64,000 nt of DNA from Bacteroidota bacterium (GCA_020402865.1 JADBYT010000033.1:40915-104914); one strand, 5' to 3'. Counted from the stretch's first letter, positions 1-8,024 are shown. The notes: generated by a model from the sequence alone, not told the origin. Numbers and translations: made by a program.

Positions 1-691
1 GTTTCTCTGTTTCGGGGCAGTAGGTTCCGAACAACTGATCCCAAATCAATAGTACTTTCCCATAGTTTTTATCCAGATATATCAAATTTCTGCCATGATG
101 CACCCTGTGCAATGAAGGAGTAATGAGCACCTTTTCCAGAATGCCCCATTTACCGGGTATTTCCGAATGAATCACCAACTGATACATACCCTGAATAAAA
201 ATCATCAGCAACAGCATTTCCACACTGAATCCAAGCAGCGGAAACACCATATAAAATGCAGCATTAAGTAACGGGATAAGAAAAGAAGTGCGCAAACCCA
301 CGGTGAGATTATATTCTTCGCTCTGATGATGCACCACATGCGCCACCCAGAATAAATTGATACGGTGACAAAGCCGGTGAAATACGTATTCGATAAAATC
401 GAGCAATACAAATAACGCGAGCGCAGGAAAAAAATCAGACGAGTTAAATTCAAATAAACCGAAATTATCTTTCAGCAGTTGCATAAACGGAATTGATGCA
501 AGGGTGAAAAGATAGTTGATAGTAAAGGCGATAATACCGATAGTGAGATTTCGGAGAAAACCCGCCCGTGTAAACAATTTTCTTTTCCTGTGCCGGTGAA
601 TCATCCATTCGGCAAAAAGGAAGAGTAAATAAATTGAAATGAGCACAAACTCAAATGCTGCCGCGCCGTGGCGGAAGTTGAAAATTTCCAT
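1..691 (-). CDS. Sterol desaturase / fatty acid hydroxylase family protein (partial, C-terminus off window)
   Basis: The first 230 residues are visible, reading from the ATG at 691 to the window edge; the C-terminus lies outside. Three histidine boxes typical of the di-iron fatty acid hydroxylase superfamily are seen: HRLCH, HVVHH and, near the edge, HRVHH. Long hydrophobic stretches between them indicate an integral membrane enzyme. The family hydroxylates or desaturates lipids such as sterols, carotenoids or fatty acids; the substrate cannot be told here. It is transcribed away from the TonB receptor downstream, with two adjacent palindromes just upstream of its start (725-756). Family assignment is firm, specific reaction unknown. 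Confidence 0.85.
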   Translation of the reverse strand, partial: MEIFNFRHGAAAFEFVLISIYLLFLFAEWMIHRHRKRKLFTRAGFLRNLTIGIIAFTINYLFTLASIPFMQLLKDNFGLFEFNSSDFFPALALFVLLDFIEYVFHRLCHRINLFWVAHVVHHQSEEYNLTVGLRTSFLIPLLNAAFYMVFPLLGFSVEMLLLMIFIQGMYQLVIHSEIPGKWGILEKVLITPSLHRVHHGRNLIYLDKNYGKVLLIWDQLFGTYCPETEK

Positions 692-724
692 AACTGAGGT
701 TGATCAGGGTAAATGAATAATCAT

Positions 725-756
725 GCAAAGTCTCATGACTTTGCCCGGTTAACCGG
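725..756. promoter_or_regulatory. Two abutting palindromes upstream of the hydroxylase gene
   Basis: An inverted repeat GCAAAGTC-TCAT-GACTTTGC (725-744) is followed without a gap by the perfect 12-bp palindrome CCGGTTAACCGG (745-756). They lie 34-65 bp upstream of the hydroxylase start, where a promoter or operator is expected. No T-run follows, so a terminator is unlikely. Function is inferred from position only. Confidence 0.4.
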
Positions 757-937
757 CATTGCCGCACTCAGTTATGCAGAAGGATAAGAGGTAATGGAAA
801 AGATAGTATTACGGATGCAAAATGCCACTCCTACAGAGGAGCGGCCCTTTTTCAACGTGGAGATAAGTTGAACTGTCATCGAAGCAAAACTAAAAAGTTT
901 GGAATTGACATCAGTTCTTTTTTCATTTTTTAACAAA

Positions 938-976
938 AAGAGAAAGCCTGTCAGAAATCGACAGGCTTTCTCTTTT
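938..976 (-). terminator. Rho-independent terminator of the TonB receptor gene
   Basis: A strong stem (AGAAAGCCTGTC paired with GACAGGCTTTCT, 7-nt loop) lies 20 bp beyond the receptor stop codon at 996. On the minus strand it is followed by a T-rich tract. Confidence 0.85.
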
Positions 977-995
977 GTTAATATATTTATATAGA

Positions 996-3416
996 TTAGA
1001 AATTCATCGTAACACCAATCATCGCAGTACGTCCTTCGCCGGGAATAATGCCGGGGCCTGGATAGCCGCCTGCGCGGCGTGTGGCATAGCGCACATCGGC
1101 AATGTTGTTTACAGCAGCTTTGACCACCACATTTTTGGGCAAAGTTACCGTGCAGCCAAAATCAAAAAGCTGGTACGAGGGCAGCGGACCGGCAGTACCT
1201 GAGGCGTTTGCAGCGCTGTTCCGGGCATCGGTATATACATCGTCGATATAGTTCCAGTTGAACGACGCGCTCACTGCTTTGTAGCGATACATCAACCCTG
1301 CACGCACATTCCAGCGCGGCGCATATTCTACGCGTTTGCCTTCGTTGGCGCCACCGGTGTACCAGGCTTCGAGGTGGCTGCCTGCGGTGAAAATACTGAG
1401 CTCACCGAACGGGTTTTTACGACTGTAGTTCTTTCCGTCGTGCGGGCTGCGATAGGGAATTTTGTAGGGTTTAAATTCCACATACCATTCTACGCCGCTG
1501 TTGGTGCTGTTGCCGGTGTTGGTACGAAACAGATACGGATTACCGTTTTCGTCAGTCATCGATACATCGCCTATGCGGCCGTCAACCAGCAGGAAGAACG
1601 CATTTACATCGTAGTAAAAGTATTTGAAAATCTCACCACGGATACCGATGTCCATATTCTGGCCTTTTACCGGGCCCAGACTCTGGTCGATACGCACCGC
1701 AGGCTGGTTGGTCCATACATCGTTAAACGTGGCAGGACGGAATGACTGCGACCAGTTGGCATACGCCACAAGAAGCGATGAGCGTTCTGACAAACCCTTA
1801 AAAAAATTATACTCCGCACCCACTCCGAAAAGAGGCACGCCGTTGGTGCGTTCTTCGCGCTGCAAGGCGGGTGTGCCTTCGGCCGAGGTGCGGATGTATT
1901 CGTAACGCACGCCGGGCACTACTTTCAGCCTTTGAGTAAGTTGCAGAAGTACTTCGGCAAAGGCGGCCATGTTTTCGGCGTTCAGGTCGAGATCGCGGGT
2001 AAGTGTGGCGGTGTAGCTGTAATCGGCATCGCTTCCATCGGTGCCTTTGCCCTGCTCACGGCGGGTGTTGCCGCGGTAGTAGCGCAGACCGGTGCTTACA
2101 AACGATTCCTTTTCGAGCAGTGTAAACGGCATGAGGTAACGCACTTCTGCACCGTAGTTGGTGTAATAATCGCGGTCAACCGTGCGAGCCGTGCCGGGAT
2201 CAACTGTATTTGCGGCACCAGTGTAACCTACGCTGCTGCGTTCGCCAAACAGACCAAAGAGTTTTGCACTGAGTTGCGTGCGGTTATCGAAACGGTAATT
2301 GGCTGTTACGGCAGGCATGTTCCAGCGAATCGTAAACCAGTTGCGCTCGCGGAACGATGCGCGGTGATCTGCAGCAAACAGCGAATCAGTTAGGCCACCG
2401 GGCTGCTGCAGCTGATAGTGCATGCCGGTAAACTGCATGCCAATGGTAAGACGTTTGTTTATCAGCCAGTTTACATTTACATAACCGGTGTTGGTGAAAT
2501 AGGCACTGTTTTCGCGCCATCCGTCGGAACGGCGGTAATTGTAAAAACCATAGTAATTCAGTTTTCCTTTTGTGCCACCCAGCGAGGTAAACGCATTGCC
2601 CATGCCGTAAGAGCCGCCGCTCAGGCTTACTTTTCCTGTAAGTGATTTATCGCGTGAGCCTTCCTGCAACACATAATTCACCATGCCGCCAAGCTGCGGC
2701 CCAAACTGCAACGACGCCGCGCCACGAATAATTTCCACACGGCCTAAGGCTTCTGCCGGCGGCACATAATACGCTTCAGGATACCCAAAAGCATCCGAAC
2801 TCATGTCGTAGCCGTTCTGGCGGTTATTAAATTCCCACGAGCGGTTCGGGCTGAGGCCACGGGCGGCTATGGATGTGCCGGTACCGTTTCCGTCGTTTTC
2901 CCAAATCATTAAACCGGGCACTCGCGCAAAAATCTGGCGTGTATTGTTTTGTGCCAGATTGGCATCTGAATTTTGCGGATATATTACATCGTTTTTCTTC
3001 CCGGCTGCAATAGTAGTGCCGCTTACAGGATGCATTTTTCCCGCCTGCGGATACTCGGCAACAATGGTAATCACCGGCGGGCCAATGGATGGGGGCTCCA
3101 TATCCACCTGTAAATTGATCTCCCTGAATTCATGCCCCGGTTCCAGTTTAATTTCTTTCAATTCTTCTCTGTAACCCACATACGTGAACGTAAACAGATA
3201 CGTTCCTAGTGTTAGTTTAACTTCAAATTGTCCCTTCTCATCACTTAGCACGCCTTTCGTCTCGGAGGTTTTGACATTTTCATACTTTATGTTCACAAAA
3301 GACAGTGGTTCACGGGTTTTTGCATCCAGCACGATACCTTTAACAACGCCCGCGTACTGAGCATTCAGCAGCGAGAAGGTCAACAAGGCAAGCGTAAGCA
3401 GTATATATTTTTTCAT
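996..3416 (-). CDS. TonB-dependent outer membrane receptor (FecA/siderophore-like)
   Basis: An 806-residue protein. The start at 3416 is chosen because it opens directly with a signal peptide (MKKYILLTLALLTF, cleavage after LNAQ); an upstream in-frame ATG would put a non-signal extension in front. Domains in order: carboxypeptidase-regulatory-like beta domain (about 25-110), plug domain (about 130-260, with FARVPGLMI and VEIIRGAASLQFG), then a 22-strand type barrel ending in a C-terminal Phe. The plug and barrel resemble FecA-like ferric siderophore or citrate receptors; the ligand is not established. A PiuC-like dioxygenase, often linked to iron uptake receptors, lies nearby. A -7 box (3437-3444) and overlapping inverted repeats (3466-3507) sit upstream, suggesting repressible expression. 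Confidence 0.93.
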   Translation of the reverse strand: MKKYILLTLALLTFSLLNAQYAGVVKGIVLDAKTREPLSFVNIKYENVKTSETKGVLSDEKGQFEVKLTLGTYLFTFTYVGYREELKEIKLEPGHEFREINLQVDMEPPSIGPPVITIVAEYPQAGKMHPVSGTTIAAGKKNDVIYPQNSDANLAQNNTRQIFARVPGLMIWENDGNGTGTSIAARGLSPNRSWEFNNRQNGYDMSSDAFGYPEAYYVPPAEALGRVEIIRGAASLQFGPQLGGMVNYVLQEGSRDKSLTGKVSLSGGSYGMGNAFTSLGGTKGKLNYYGFYNYRRSDGWRENSAYFTNTGYVNVNWLINKRLTIGMQFTGMHYQLQQPGGLTDSLFAADHRASFRERNWFTIRWNMPAVTANYRFDNRTQLSAKLFGLFGERSSVGYTGAANTVDPGTARTVDRDYYTNYGAEVRYLMPFTLLEKESFVSTGLRYYRGNTRREQGKGTDGSDADYSYTATLTRDLDLNAENMAAFAEVLLQLTQRLKVVPGVRYEYIRTSAEGTPALQREERTNGVPLFGVGAEYNFFKGLSERSSLLVAYANWSQSFRPATFNDVWTNQPAVRIDQSLGPVKGQNMDIGIRGEIFKYFYYDVNAFFLLVDGRIGDVSMTDENGNPYLFRTNTGNSTNSGVEWYVEFKPYKIPYRSPHDGKNYSRKNPFGELSIFTAGSHLEAWYTGGANEGKRVEYAPRWNVRAGLMYRYKAVSASFNWNYIDDVYTDARNSAANASGTAGPLPSYQLFDFGCTVTLPKNVVVKAAVNNIADVRYATRRAGGYPGPGIIPGEGRTAMIGVTMNF

Positions 3417-3436
3417 TGTGAGTTTGGTTGAGGCTG

Positions 3437-3485
3437 CAAAACTATCCTTACCCGCTTTCAGCGGCAATACCCTATCAAGGGTATT
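3437..3485 (-). promoter_or_regulatory. Promoter of the TonB receptor with overlapping operator candidate
   Basis: On the minus strand TAGTTTTG (3437-3444) matches the Bacteroidota -7 consensus TAnnTTTG. A TTG about 20 nt further upstream fits the -33 element and overlaps a perfect inverted repeat, AATACCCT-ATCA-AGGGTATT (3466-3485). Confidence 0.6.
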
Positions 3486-3507
3486 CCGATACCCTGTTTT
3501 AGGTATT
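3466..3507. repeat. Tandem inverted repeats (ATACCCT family) in the receptor promoter
   Basis: One perfect 8-bp inverted repeat with a 4-nt spacer (3466-3485) is followed by a second, imperfect copy (ATACCCT at 3489-3495, AGGTATT at 3501-3507). The copies are 22-23 bp apart, about two helical turns, as expected for cooperative repressor binding. The cognate regulator is not in the window. Confidence 0.55.
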
Positions 3508-3562
3508 TTGGGATGTACACATCCTTGCGTATGACGTATCTTGCAGAAAATTCCATACTCCC

Positions 3563-3727
3563 GTGAAAGAACTATTGCGAAACCGTCAGTTTCTGATTGC
3601 GCTGGGCATTACGCTGTTAATGGGTGTGTATTATGCCGTGCAGATGTATCAGGCACAAGGCAATATGTATCTGCCTACCCCGAAACAGAAGCAAATTGAA
3701 GATTCGGTGAATTCCACCAATGTGTAA
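3563..3727 (+). CDS. Small single-pass membrane protein (54 aa), hypothetical
   Basis: A GTG-initiated frame encodes 54 residues: a short basic N-terminus (KELLRNRQ), one transmembrane segment (about residues 10-27) and a polar tail ending DSVNSTNV. It is too short for routine gene calling. It ends 1 nt before the stop of the convergent helicase gene and fills the gap between the receptor promoter and the helicase precisely, with a TATCTTGC element (3537-3544) close to a -7 box upstream. No family is recognised; it could be a chance frame. Confidence 0.5.
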   Translation: MKELLRNRQFLIALGITLLMGVYYAVQMYQAQGNMYLPTPKQKQIEDSVNSTNV

Positions 3728-3728
3728 T

Positions 3729-5138
3729 TCAGGCGTAGAATGCTTCGTTGAAGTTGATGAGATAGACTTTCTCTGTGGTACGCGTGAGGGCTGTATAAAG
3801 CCAGCGTAAAAAATCCTGATTCACCATTTCATCAGTCAGGTAACCTTGTTCAATAAACACGGCTTTCCACTGCCCGCCCTGCGCTTTGTGACAGGTTACT
3901 GCGTAGCCGAATTTCACCTGCAACGCATTAAGCCACGGATCGGCTTTCATGCCGAGGTAGCGGTCGCGTTTGGTGGGTAAATGGAGGTAATCTTCGGCCA
4001 CACTTTCGTAGAGTTGCGCCTGCTGCGGACTGGTAAGCGCGGGTGCTTCGGTGTGCAGCGTATCGAGCATGATGCGCGCTTCGAGTTCGGGTTCTTCGGG
4101 GTAATCAGTGAGTTGCAGCACCACATCGGCAAAGCGGAAGCCGTGCATTTCGCGGTACTTGCGGATGCGTTGTATCACGGCGGCATCGCCGTTGGCAATA
4201 AAGCCCGCTTTCGATTCGTCGGGCAGCCACATGTAATTATTCTTTACGACCATTAAATGATCGCCGGCCGAAATTTCGTCTTCCTGCCAGCGGATGCGCG
4301 CGCGGATCTGCTGATTGTAAAGGTTTGCGCGTTTGTTTGAACGGCAAATTACAATGGTATCTTCTGCGCCGTATGTCCGGTAGGCATCTTCGAGCGCATC
4401 CAGCAAATCGCCGCCCTGAATGCGGATTACATCTTTGTAGCCTTGCAGTTCAAACTTCGGCTGCACGCTTTTCTCGCCCTGCGCAATGTCGATACGCAGC
4501 TTGGTGGCATTGTACAGCACACCTGATTCCTGCCCCTGTCTCACCACTTCGCGCAGCTCGAAAGCGCCTACAGGTAAGGCATACGCGCGTTTCAAAAACT
4601 CAGGATCAAGCGCCGGGCTGTGCAGCAGGCCCACCGGCGGAAGCTGTGCCGTATCGCCCACCAGCAGCAGGCGGCAGTTATCGCCACCATACACATACTG
4701 CATCAGATCATCAAGCAGGCTCTGTTTGGTGAAGCCTTTTTCCGCGCCGCCTTCGCCAATCATCGAGGCTTCGTCCACAATAAAAAGTGTGTTGCGGTGC
4801 GGATTGCTTTGCAAGGCAAAAAAGCCTTCATCGGCCGAAACCGAAGGACGGTAAATCTTTTTGTGAATGGTCCACGCCGTTTGCCCTGAGTAGCCCGAAA
4901 GTACTTTGGCTGCACGCCCGGTAGGTGCCAGCAAAATGCACCGGCGGCGAATTGACGGCAGGGCATTCACAAGCGCACTCACTAAGCTGGTTTTGCCCGT
5001 ACCGGCATAACCGCGCAGCAGAAACACCCGCTGCGGATCGGGGTCGGTTACAAATTCGGCCAGCCGCTGCACCACGCGCCGCTGCGGGTCGGTGGGCTCA
5101 AACGGGAACTGGGCGAGGATTTGTTCGGCGAAATTCAT
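3729..5138 (-). CDS. RecD/Pif1-like ATP-dependent DNA helicase
   Basis: A 469-residue superfamily 1 helicase. Walker A is GYAGTGKTS (43-51), the Walker B region reads LFIVDEAS (118-125), and the C-terminal UvrD_C_2-type motif has VTCHKAQG, followed by a WLYTALTR motif VI near the end. It lacks the long N-terminal region of full RecD2 and resembles the short AAA_30/RecD-like helicases common in Bacteroidota. The role in DNA repair or replication is inferred from the family. It stands alone, convergent with the small membrane gene, and its start at 5138 leaves a 122-bp gap to the dioxygenase gene that contains the divergent promoter. Confidence 0.9.
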   Translation of the reverse strand: MNFAEQILAQFPFEPTDPQRRVVQRLAEFVTDPDPQRVFLLRGYAGTGKTSLVSALVNALPSIRRRCILLAPTGRAAKVLSGYSGQTAWTIHKKIYRPSVSADEGFFALQSNPHRNTLFIVDEASMIGEGGAEKGFTKQSLLDDLMQYVYGGDNCRLLLVGDTAQLPPVGLLHSPALDPEFLKRAYALPVGAFELREVVRQGQESGVLYNATKLRIDIAQGEKSVQPKFELQGYKDVIRIQGGDLLDALEDAYRTYGAEDTIVICRSNKRANLYNQQIRARIRWQEDEISAGDHLMVVKNNYMWLPDESKAGFIANGDAAVIQRIRKYREMHGFRFADVVLQLTDYPEEPELEARIMLDTLHTEAPALTSPQQAQLYESVAEDYLHLPTKRDRYLGMKADPWLNALQVKFGYAVTCHKAQGGQWKAVFIEQGYLTDEMVNQDFLRWLYTALTRTTEKVYLINFNEAFYA

Positions 5139-5189
5139 TTCAGGGGTGAAGTTCTGAAATTATTTGGTGAGAATTGATTGCAACGTTTT

Positions 5190-5224
5190 TTGTTTTTGCA
5201 GCCGCCATCCATCACTTACATTTG
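5190..5224 (+). promoter_or_regulatory. Promoter of the PiuC-like gene
   Basis: A TTTTTG -33 element is separated by 18 nt from TACATTTG (5217-5224), a full match to the Bacteroidota -7 consensus. It lies downstream of an in-frame ATG at 5174, so translation must begin at the later ATG, 5261. Confidence 0.7.
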
Positions 5225-5260
5225 TATCAATCAATAAATTATTCCTGTTTAACCTGTTTT

Positions 5261-5929
5261 ATGAACACACACCCCTTCACCATACTCGACAATTTACTTT
5301 CGCCGCAGCAGCTTTCCGCGCTCGATTCGCTCATTGGCGCTGCAAACTTCGCACTTCCTGCCGAGCGTGACGCCGTGCGCAACCACCTTCAGATTGCACC
5401 CGACGACCGACAGGTGCTGCCGCAGATTCAGCAGCTTATCAATCAGGCGCTCACACAGCATCCCATGTTTCAGGCGTTGTTTGTGCCGCTGCGCATGTCG
5501 CCGTTTGCGGTTTCGCGTTTCGATCAGGGCCACAGCTACGGCTGGCATATCGACCATCCGATCATGGGCAATCCGCCGCTGCGCACGGATCTGGCCATTA
5601 CCATTTTCCTGAGCGAGCCTACCGCCTGCAACGGCGGCGAGCTTGAAATTGAAACCGGCAGCGGCATTCAGCAAATAAAAGCCGCGCGGGGCAGTGCTGT
5701 CATCTATTCGTGCAACAATGTACACCGTGTGGCCGAAGTAACTTCCGGCCGCCGCATAGTGGCCATCAGCTGGCTGCAATGCGCCGTGCGCGATCCGCAG
5801 CAACGCGATATCCTTTTCAACCTTCAGCGCGTGTATCAGTCGCTCGGCGAAAAAGGCCAGCATGCGCCCGAAGCCAATCTGCTGCTCCAGACCTGGAGCA
5901 ACCTCATGCGCATGTGGAGCGAAAGCTGA
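5261..5929 (+). CDS. piuC: Fe(II)/2-oxoglutarate PKHD-type dioxygenase, PiuC/YbiX-like
   Basis: A 222-residue protein (PiuC/YbiX are about 225). The double-stranded beta-helix core carries the iron ligands H96-x-D98 (GWHIDHP) and H155 (NNVHRV), with R165 placed as the 2-oxoglutarate-binding arginine. The stretch from PFAVSRF to QRDILFN follows the family closely. Such proteins are commonly linked to siderophore receptors, but the physiological substrate is unsettled. The start at 5261 is chosen because the only good promoter (5190-5224) lies after the earlier in-frame ATG at 5174. Two REP-like palindromes follow the gene. Confidence 0.88.
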   Translation: MNTHPFTILDNLLSPQQLSALDSLIGAANFALPAERDAVRNHLQIAPDDRQVLPQIQQLINQALTQHPMFQALFVPLRMSPFAVSRFDQGHSYGWHIDHPIMGNPPLRTDLAITIFLSEPTACNGGELEIETGSGIQQIKAARGSAVIYSCNNVHRVAEVTSGRRIVAISWLQCAVRDPQQRDILFNLQRVYQSLGEKGQHAPEANLLLQTWSNLMRMWSES

Positions 5930-5935
5930 GCGGAT

Positions 5936-6021
5936 GCGGTGGCTTCGACAAGCTCAGCCACCGCGACAAGCAATTGTACCCGGTGGCTTCGATTCCCGCA
6001 GGCTTGCGGGAACTCAGCCAC
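5936..6021. repeat. Pair of REP-like palindromic repeats
   Basis: Copy 1 (5936-5964) has 9-bp arms GCGGTGGCT / AGCCACCGC around TCGACAAGCTC. Copy 2 (5983-6021) has the same outer arms GTGGCT / AGCCAC and the same flanks TTCGA and CTC. In copy 2 the central CAAG is replaced by a perfect hairpin, TTCCCGCA-GGCT-TGCGGGAA. The pair fills the gap between the piuC-like gene and the DUF3822 gene. Confidence 0.75.
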
Positions 6022-6030
6022 TGAAATTGT

Positions 6031-6038
6031 TAACTTTG
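6031..6038 (+). promoter_or_regulatory. -7 promoter element of the DUF3822-rsmD operon
   Basis: TAACTTTG matches TAnnTTTG exactly and ends 7 nt before the ATG at 6046, so the transcript would have almost no leader. Confidence 0.6.
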
Positions 6039-6045
6039 CCGCCAC

Positions 6046-6915
6046 ATGGCCGCCCGAACTCCCGTTCCAAGCATCAGTTTCCGCGATTCTGCCTTCGATC
6101 CCGAACGCAGCGAGAGCTTTTGCCTCGTGCTCGAAATTAGTGCCGAAGCCATTTCGCTGGCCGTGCTCGACAATCTCACCAACGATTTTCTTGCGTTTGA
6201 GCACTACCCGCTGCGCAAAGTGGCCGATGAGCATACGCTGGCGGCTACGGTAGAACTGCTGGCCGCCAATCACGACTGGCTGACCAACCGTTTCAAGCGC
6301 ACTGATTGCATACTGGTCACCGAACGCTTTACGCTGGTGCCGGCGGCCTTGTTCGACAGTGCTTCGGCGGCGCAGTATTTACGTTTCAACCAGCCGCTGA
6401 GCGAGGCCGACGAAGTGCTTACCGATTTACTTCGCCAGCCCGATGCGCGCAACATATACGCAGTGGCCGAAAGCCTCACGGCCGTGTTGCGCAGGCAGTT
6501 TGCCGGCATTCGTTTCCGCAATCACCTCTCGCCGCTCATCGAGCGCACACTCTCGGTAAACAAAAATGCCGAAGGCCGCCGCGTGCTTGTTCACATCCAG
6601 CAGCAGCGGTTTGATTTGCTGATCAGCGATGGTGGCCTGCTGCTGCTGGCCAACACCTATCGCTACCAGAGTGCCGAAGATGTGGCCTATTACCTGCTCT
6701 TTGCCTGCGAACAGCTGCGCCTCAATCCCGAACAGGTGCCCATGGATATAGTGGGCGAAATTGATCCCGATTCGGGCATTTATAAACTGCTCACCAAATA
6801 TGTGCGCCATGTAAAATTTGGCGGCCGCCCGGTGGATGCCCGCTTTGCAGCCGGTTTCGGGCAACTGCTTGCACACTGGCATTTTAACCTTTTTGCCCTG
6901 CACTACTACGCATGA
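6046..6915 (+). CDS. DUF3822 family protein
   Basis: A 289-residue protein of the DUF3822 family, which is typical of Bacteroidota and usually sits directly upstream of rsmD, as here. The fold is thought to be related to actin-like ATPases, but no function is established. No signal peptide or membrane segment is visible. Its stop overlaps the rsmD start by 4 nt (ATGA), so the two are translationally coupled. The start is supported by the -7 box ending 7 nt upstream. Confidence 0.85.
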   Translation: MAARTPVPSISFRDSAFDPERSESFCLVLEISAEAISLAVLDNLTNDFLAFEHYPLRKVADEHTLAATVELLAANHDWLTNRFKRTDCILVTERFTLVPAALFDSASAAQYLRFNQPLSEADEVLTDLLRQPDARNIYAVAESLTAVLRRQFAGIRFRNHLSPLIERTLSVNKNAEGRRVLVHIQQQRFDLLISDGGLLLLANTYRYQSAEDVAYYLLFACEQLRLNPEQVPMDIVGEIDPDSGIYKLLTKYVRHVKFGGRPVDARFAAGFGQLLAHWHFNLFALHYYA

Positions 6916-7466
6916 TCCGAATTATAAGCGGCACACACAAAGGCCGCCGCATTTCAGCGCCGTCAAATCTGCCCGTGCGCCCCACCACCGACTTTGCAAA
7001 AGAAGGCCTGTTCAACGTGCTCGGCAACCGCATCGACTTTGAAGATGAAACCGTGCTTGATCTGTTTGCCGGCACAGGCAACATCAGCTACGAGCTTGCC
7101 TCGCGCGGATGCAAAAACATTACCTGTGTGGACACCGACGCACGCTGCATAAAATTTATTCAGGACACCGCCGCAAAATTTGAGTTCCGCAGCATACGCA
7201 CCCTGCGCAGCGATGTATTTTCGTTCATCCGCAAAGGCGGTAAACCCTACAGCCTCATCTTCGCCGATCCGCCGTTTGACATGACTGAAACGGCTTCATT
7301 ACCCAAACTTATTTTCGACAATAATTTACTCGCCCCCGGCGGCTTACTTATTATCGAACATCCCGATACCACACGGTTTACCGACACGTCGCATTTGAAA
7401 GAAGTGCGTAAGTACGGGAAGGTGCATTTCAGTTTTTTCGGGGATGAAACGGAAGGAGATAACTAA
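6912..7466 (+). CDS. rsmD: 16S rRNA (guanine(966)-N(2))-methyltransferase RsmD
   Basis: A 184-residue cytoplasmic methyltransferase that modifies G966 of 16S rRNA on the small subunit. The SAM-binding motif I is DLFAGTGN (50-57) and the catalytic motif IV is ADPPF (118-122), both as in RsmD. The N-terminal RIISGTHKGRRI is the family signature. It overlaps the DUF3822 gene by 4 nt. Its 3' end reaches the region of the downstream toxin-antitoxin pair. Confidence 0.95.
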   Translation: MIRIISGTHKGRRISAPSNLPVRPTTDFAKEGLFNVLGNRIDFEDETVLDLFAGTGNISYELASRGCKNITCVDTDARCIKFIQDTAAKFEFRSIRTLRSDVFSFIRKGGKPYSLIFADPPFDMTETASLPKLIFDNNLLAPGGLLIIEHPDTTRFTDTSHLKEVRKYGKVHFSFFGDETEGDN

Positions 7467-7501
7467 TCAAAAGTACTTTGATAAACTTCTGTTTTCTTTA
7501 G

Positions 7502-7509
7502 TAAATTTG
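7502..7509 (+). promoter_or_regulatory. Possible -7 element before the antitoxin gene
   Basis: TAAATTTG fits TAnnTTTG and ends 3 nt before the ATG at 7513. It could drive a leaderless toxin-antitoxin transcript, or be chance in an AT-rich stretch. Confidence 0.35.
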
Positions 7510-7512
7510 AAT

Positions 7513-7692
7513 ATGAAAAAAGCAGCTGTAATTTCCGCGTTAAATGAATTCCCGAAAGAGTTTAATCTTGATGATTTGGTTGAGCAATTAATTGTGATCG
7601 AAAAGATTGAAGCCGGATTAGCCGATGTGAAGCAAAACAAAACCACAAGCCATGCCGAAGTAAAAAAACTGGTAAAAAAATGGCGAAAATAA
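7513..7692 (+). CDS. Putative antitoxin of a type II toxin-antitoxin pair
   Basis: A 59-residue acidic/basic protein with a central LDDLVEQLIVIEKIEAGL helix and a C-terminal EVKKLVKKWRK, the layout of small antitoxins that precede ParE/RelE toxins in Bacteroidota. The start at 7513 is chosen because MKKAAV opens the conserved region; an in-frame ATG at 7444 would extend it to 82 residues and overlap rsmD. Its last 13 nt overlap the toxin gene, the usual coupling in such operons. The stretch is visibly richer in A+T than rsmD, suggesting acquisition. Confidence 0.7.
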   Translation: MKKAAVISALNEFPKEFNLDDLVEQLIVIEKIEAGLADVKQNKTTSHAEVKKLVKKWRK

Positions 7693-7961
7693 ACTGGTCT
7701 AAGCTGGCTATCAAAGATCTCCAATCCATTTATAATTATATTTCCCTTGATTCTGCCCTATATGCAGACAGGCATACAGAACATTTAATTAACGCTGTTG
7801 ATCTGTTAGAAACACATCCTCTTTCAGGGCGTATTGTTCCGGAAAAAGGAAATCCGGCAATACGTGAAATCATTTACGGCAATTACAGAATTTTCTACAA
7901 AATCCAGCGAAAAAATATCATCATTCTTCGTATTCATCACGCAGCAAGAAAAATATCGTAA
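7680..7961 (+). CDS. ParE/RelE-superfamily toxin
   Basis: A 93-residue protein with the ParE-like layout: INWSKLAIKDLQSIYNYI helix pair, then HPLSGRIVPE and REIIYGNYRIFYKI strands, and a C-terminal IILRIHHAARKI. These are diagnostic of the RelE/ParE fold. ParE members poison gyrase while RelE members cut mRNA at the ribosome; the IHHAAR ending and P-x-x-G-R motif favour ParE. It overlaps the antitoxin gene by 13 nt. Confidence 0.85.
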   Translation: MAKINWSKLAIKDLQSIYNYISLDSALYADRHTEHLINAVDLLETHPLSGRIVPEKGNPAIREIIYGNYRIFYKIQRKNIIILRIHHAARKIS

Positions 7962-8024
7962 GCACTTCAAACGTGCTCATTAAACGAACCGGTTTTCACC
8001 TTACCTAGTAGCAAAATAGTATAA

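Noticed and set aside
996..3467. Long antisense frames within the TonB receptor, the desaturase, the E1 and other large genes
   Set aside because: They are out-of-frame shadows of well-supported genes with no independent motif.
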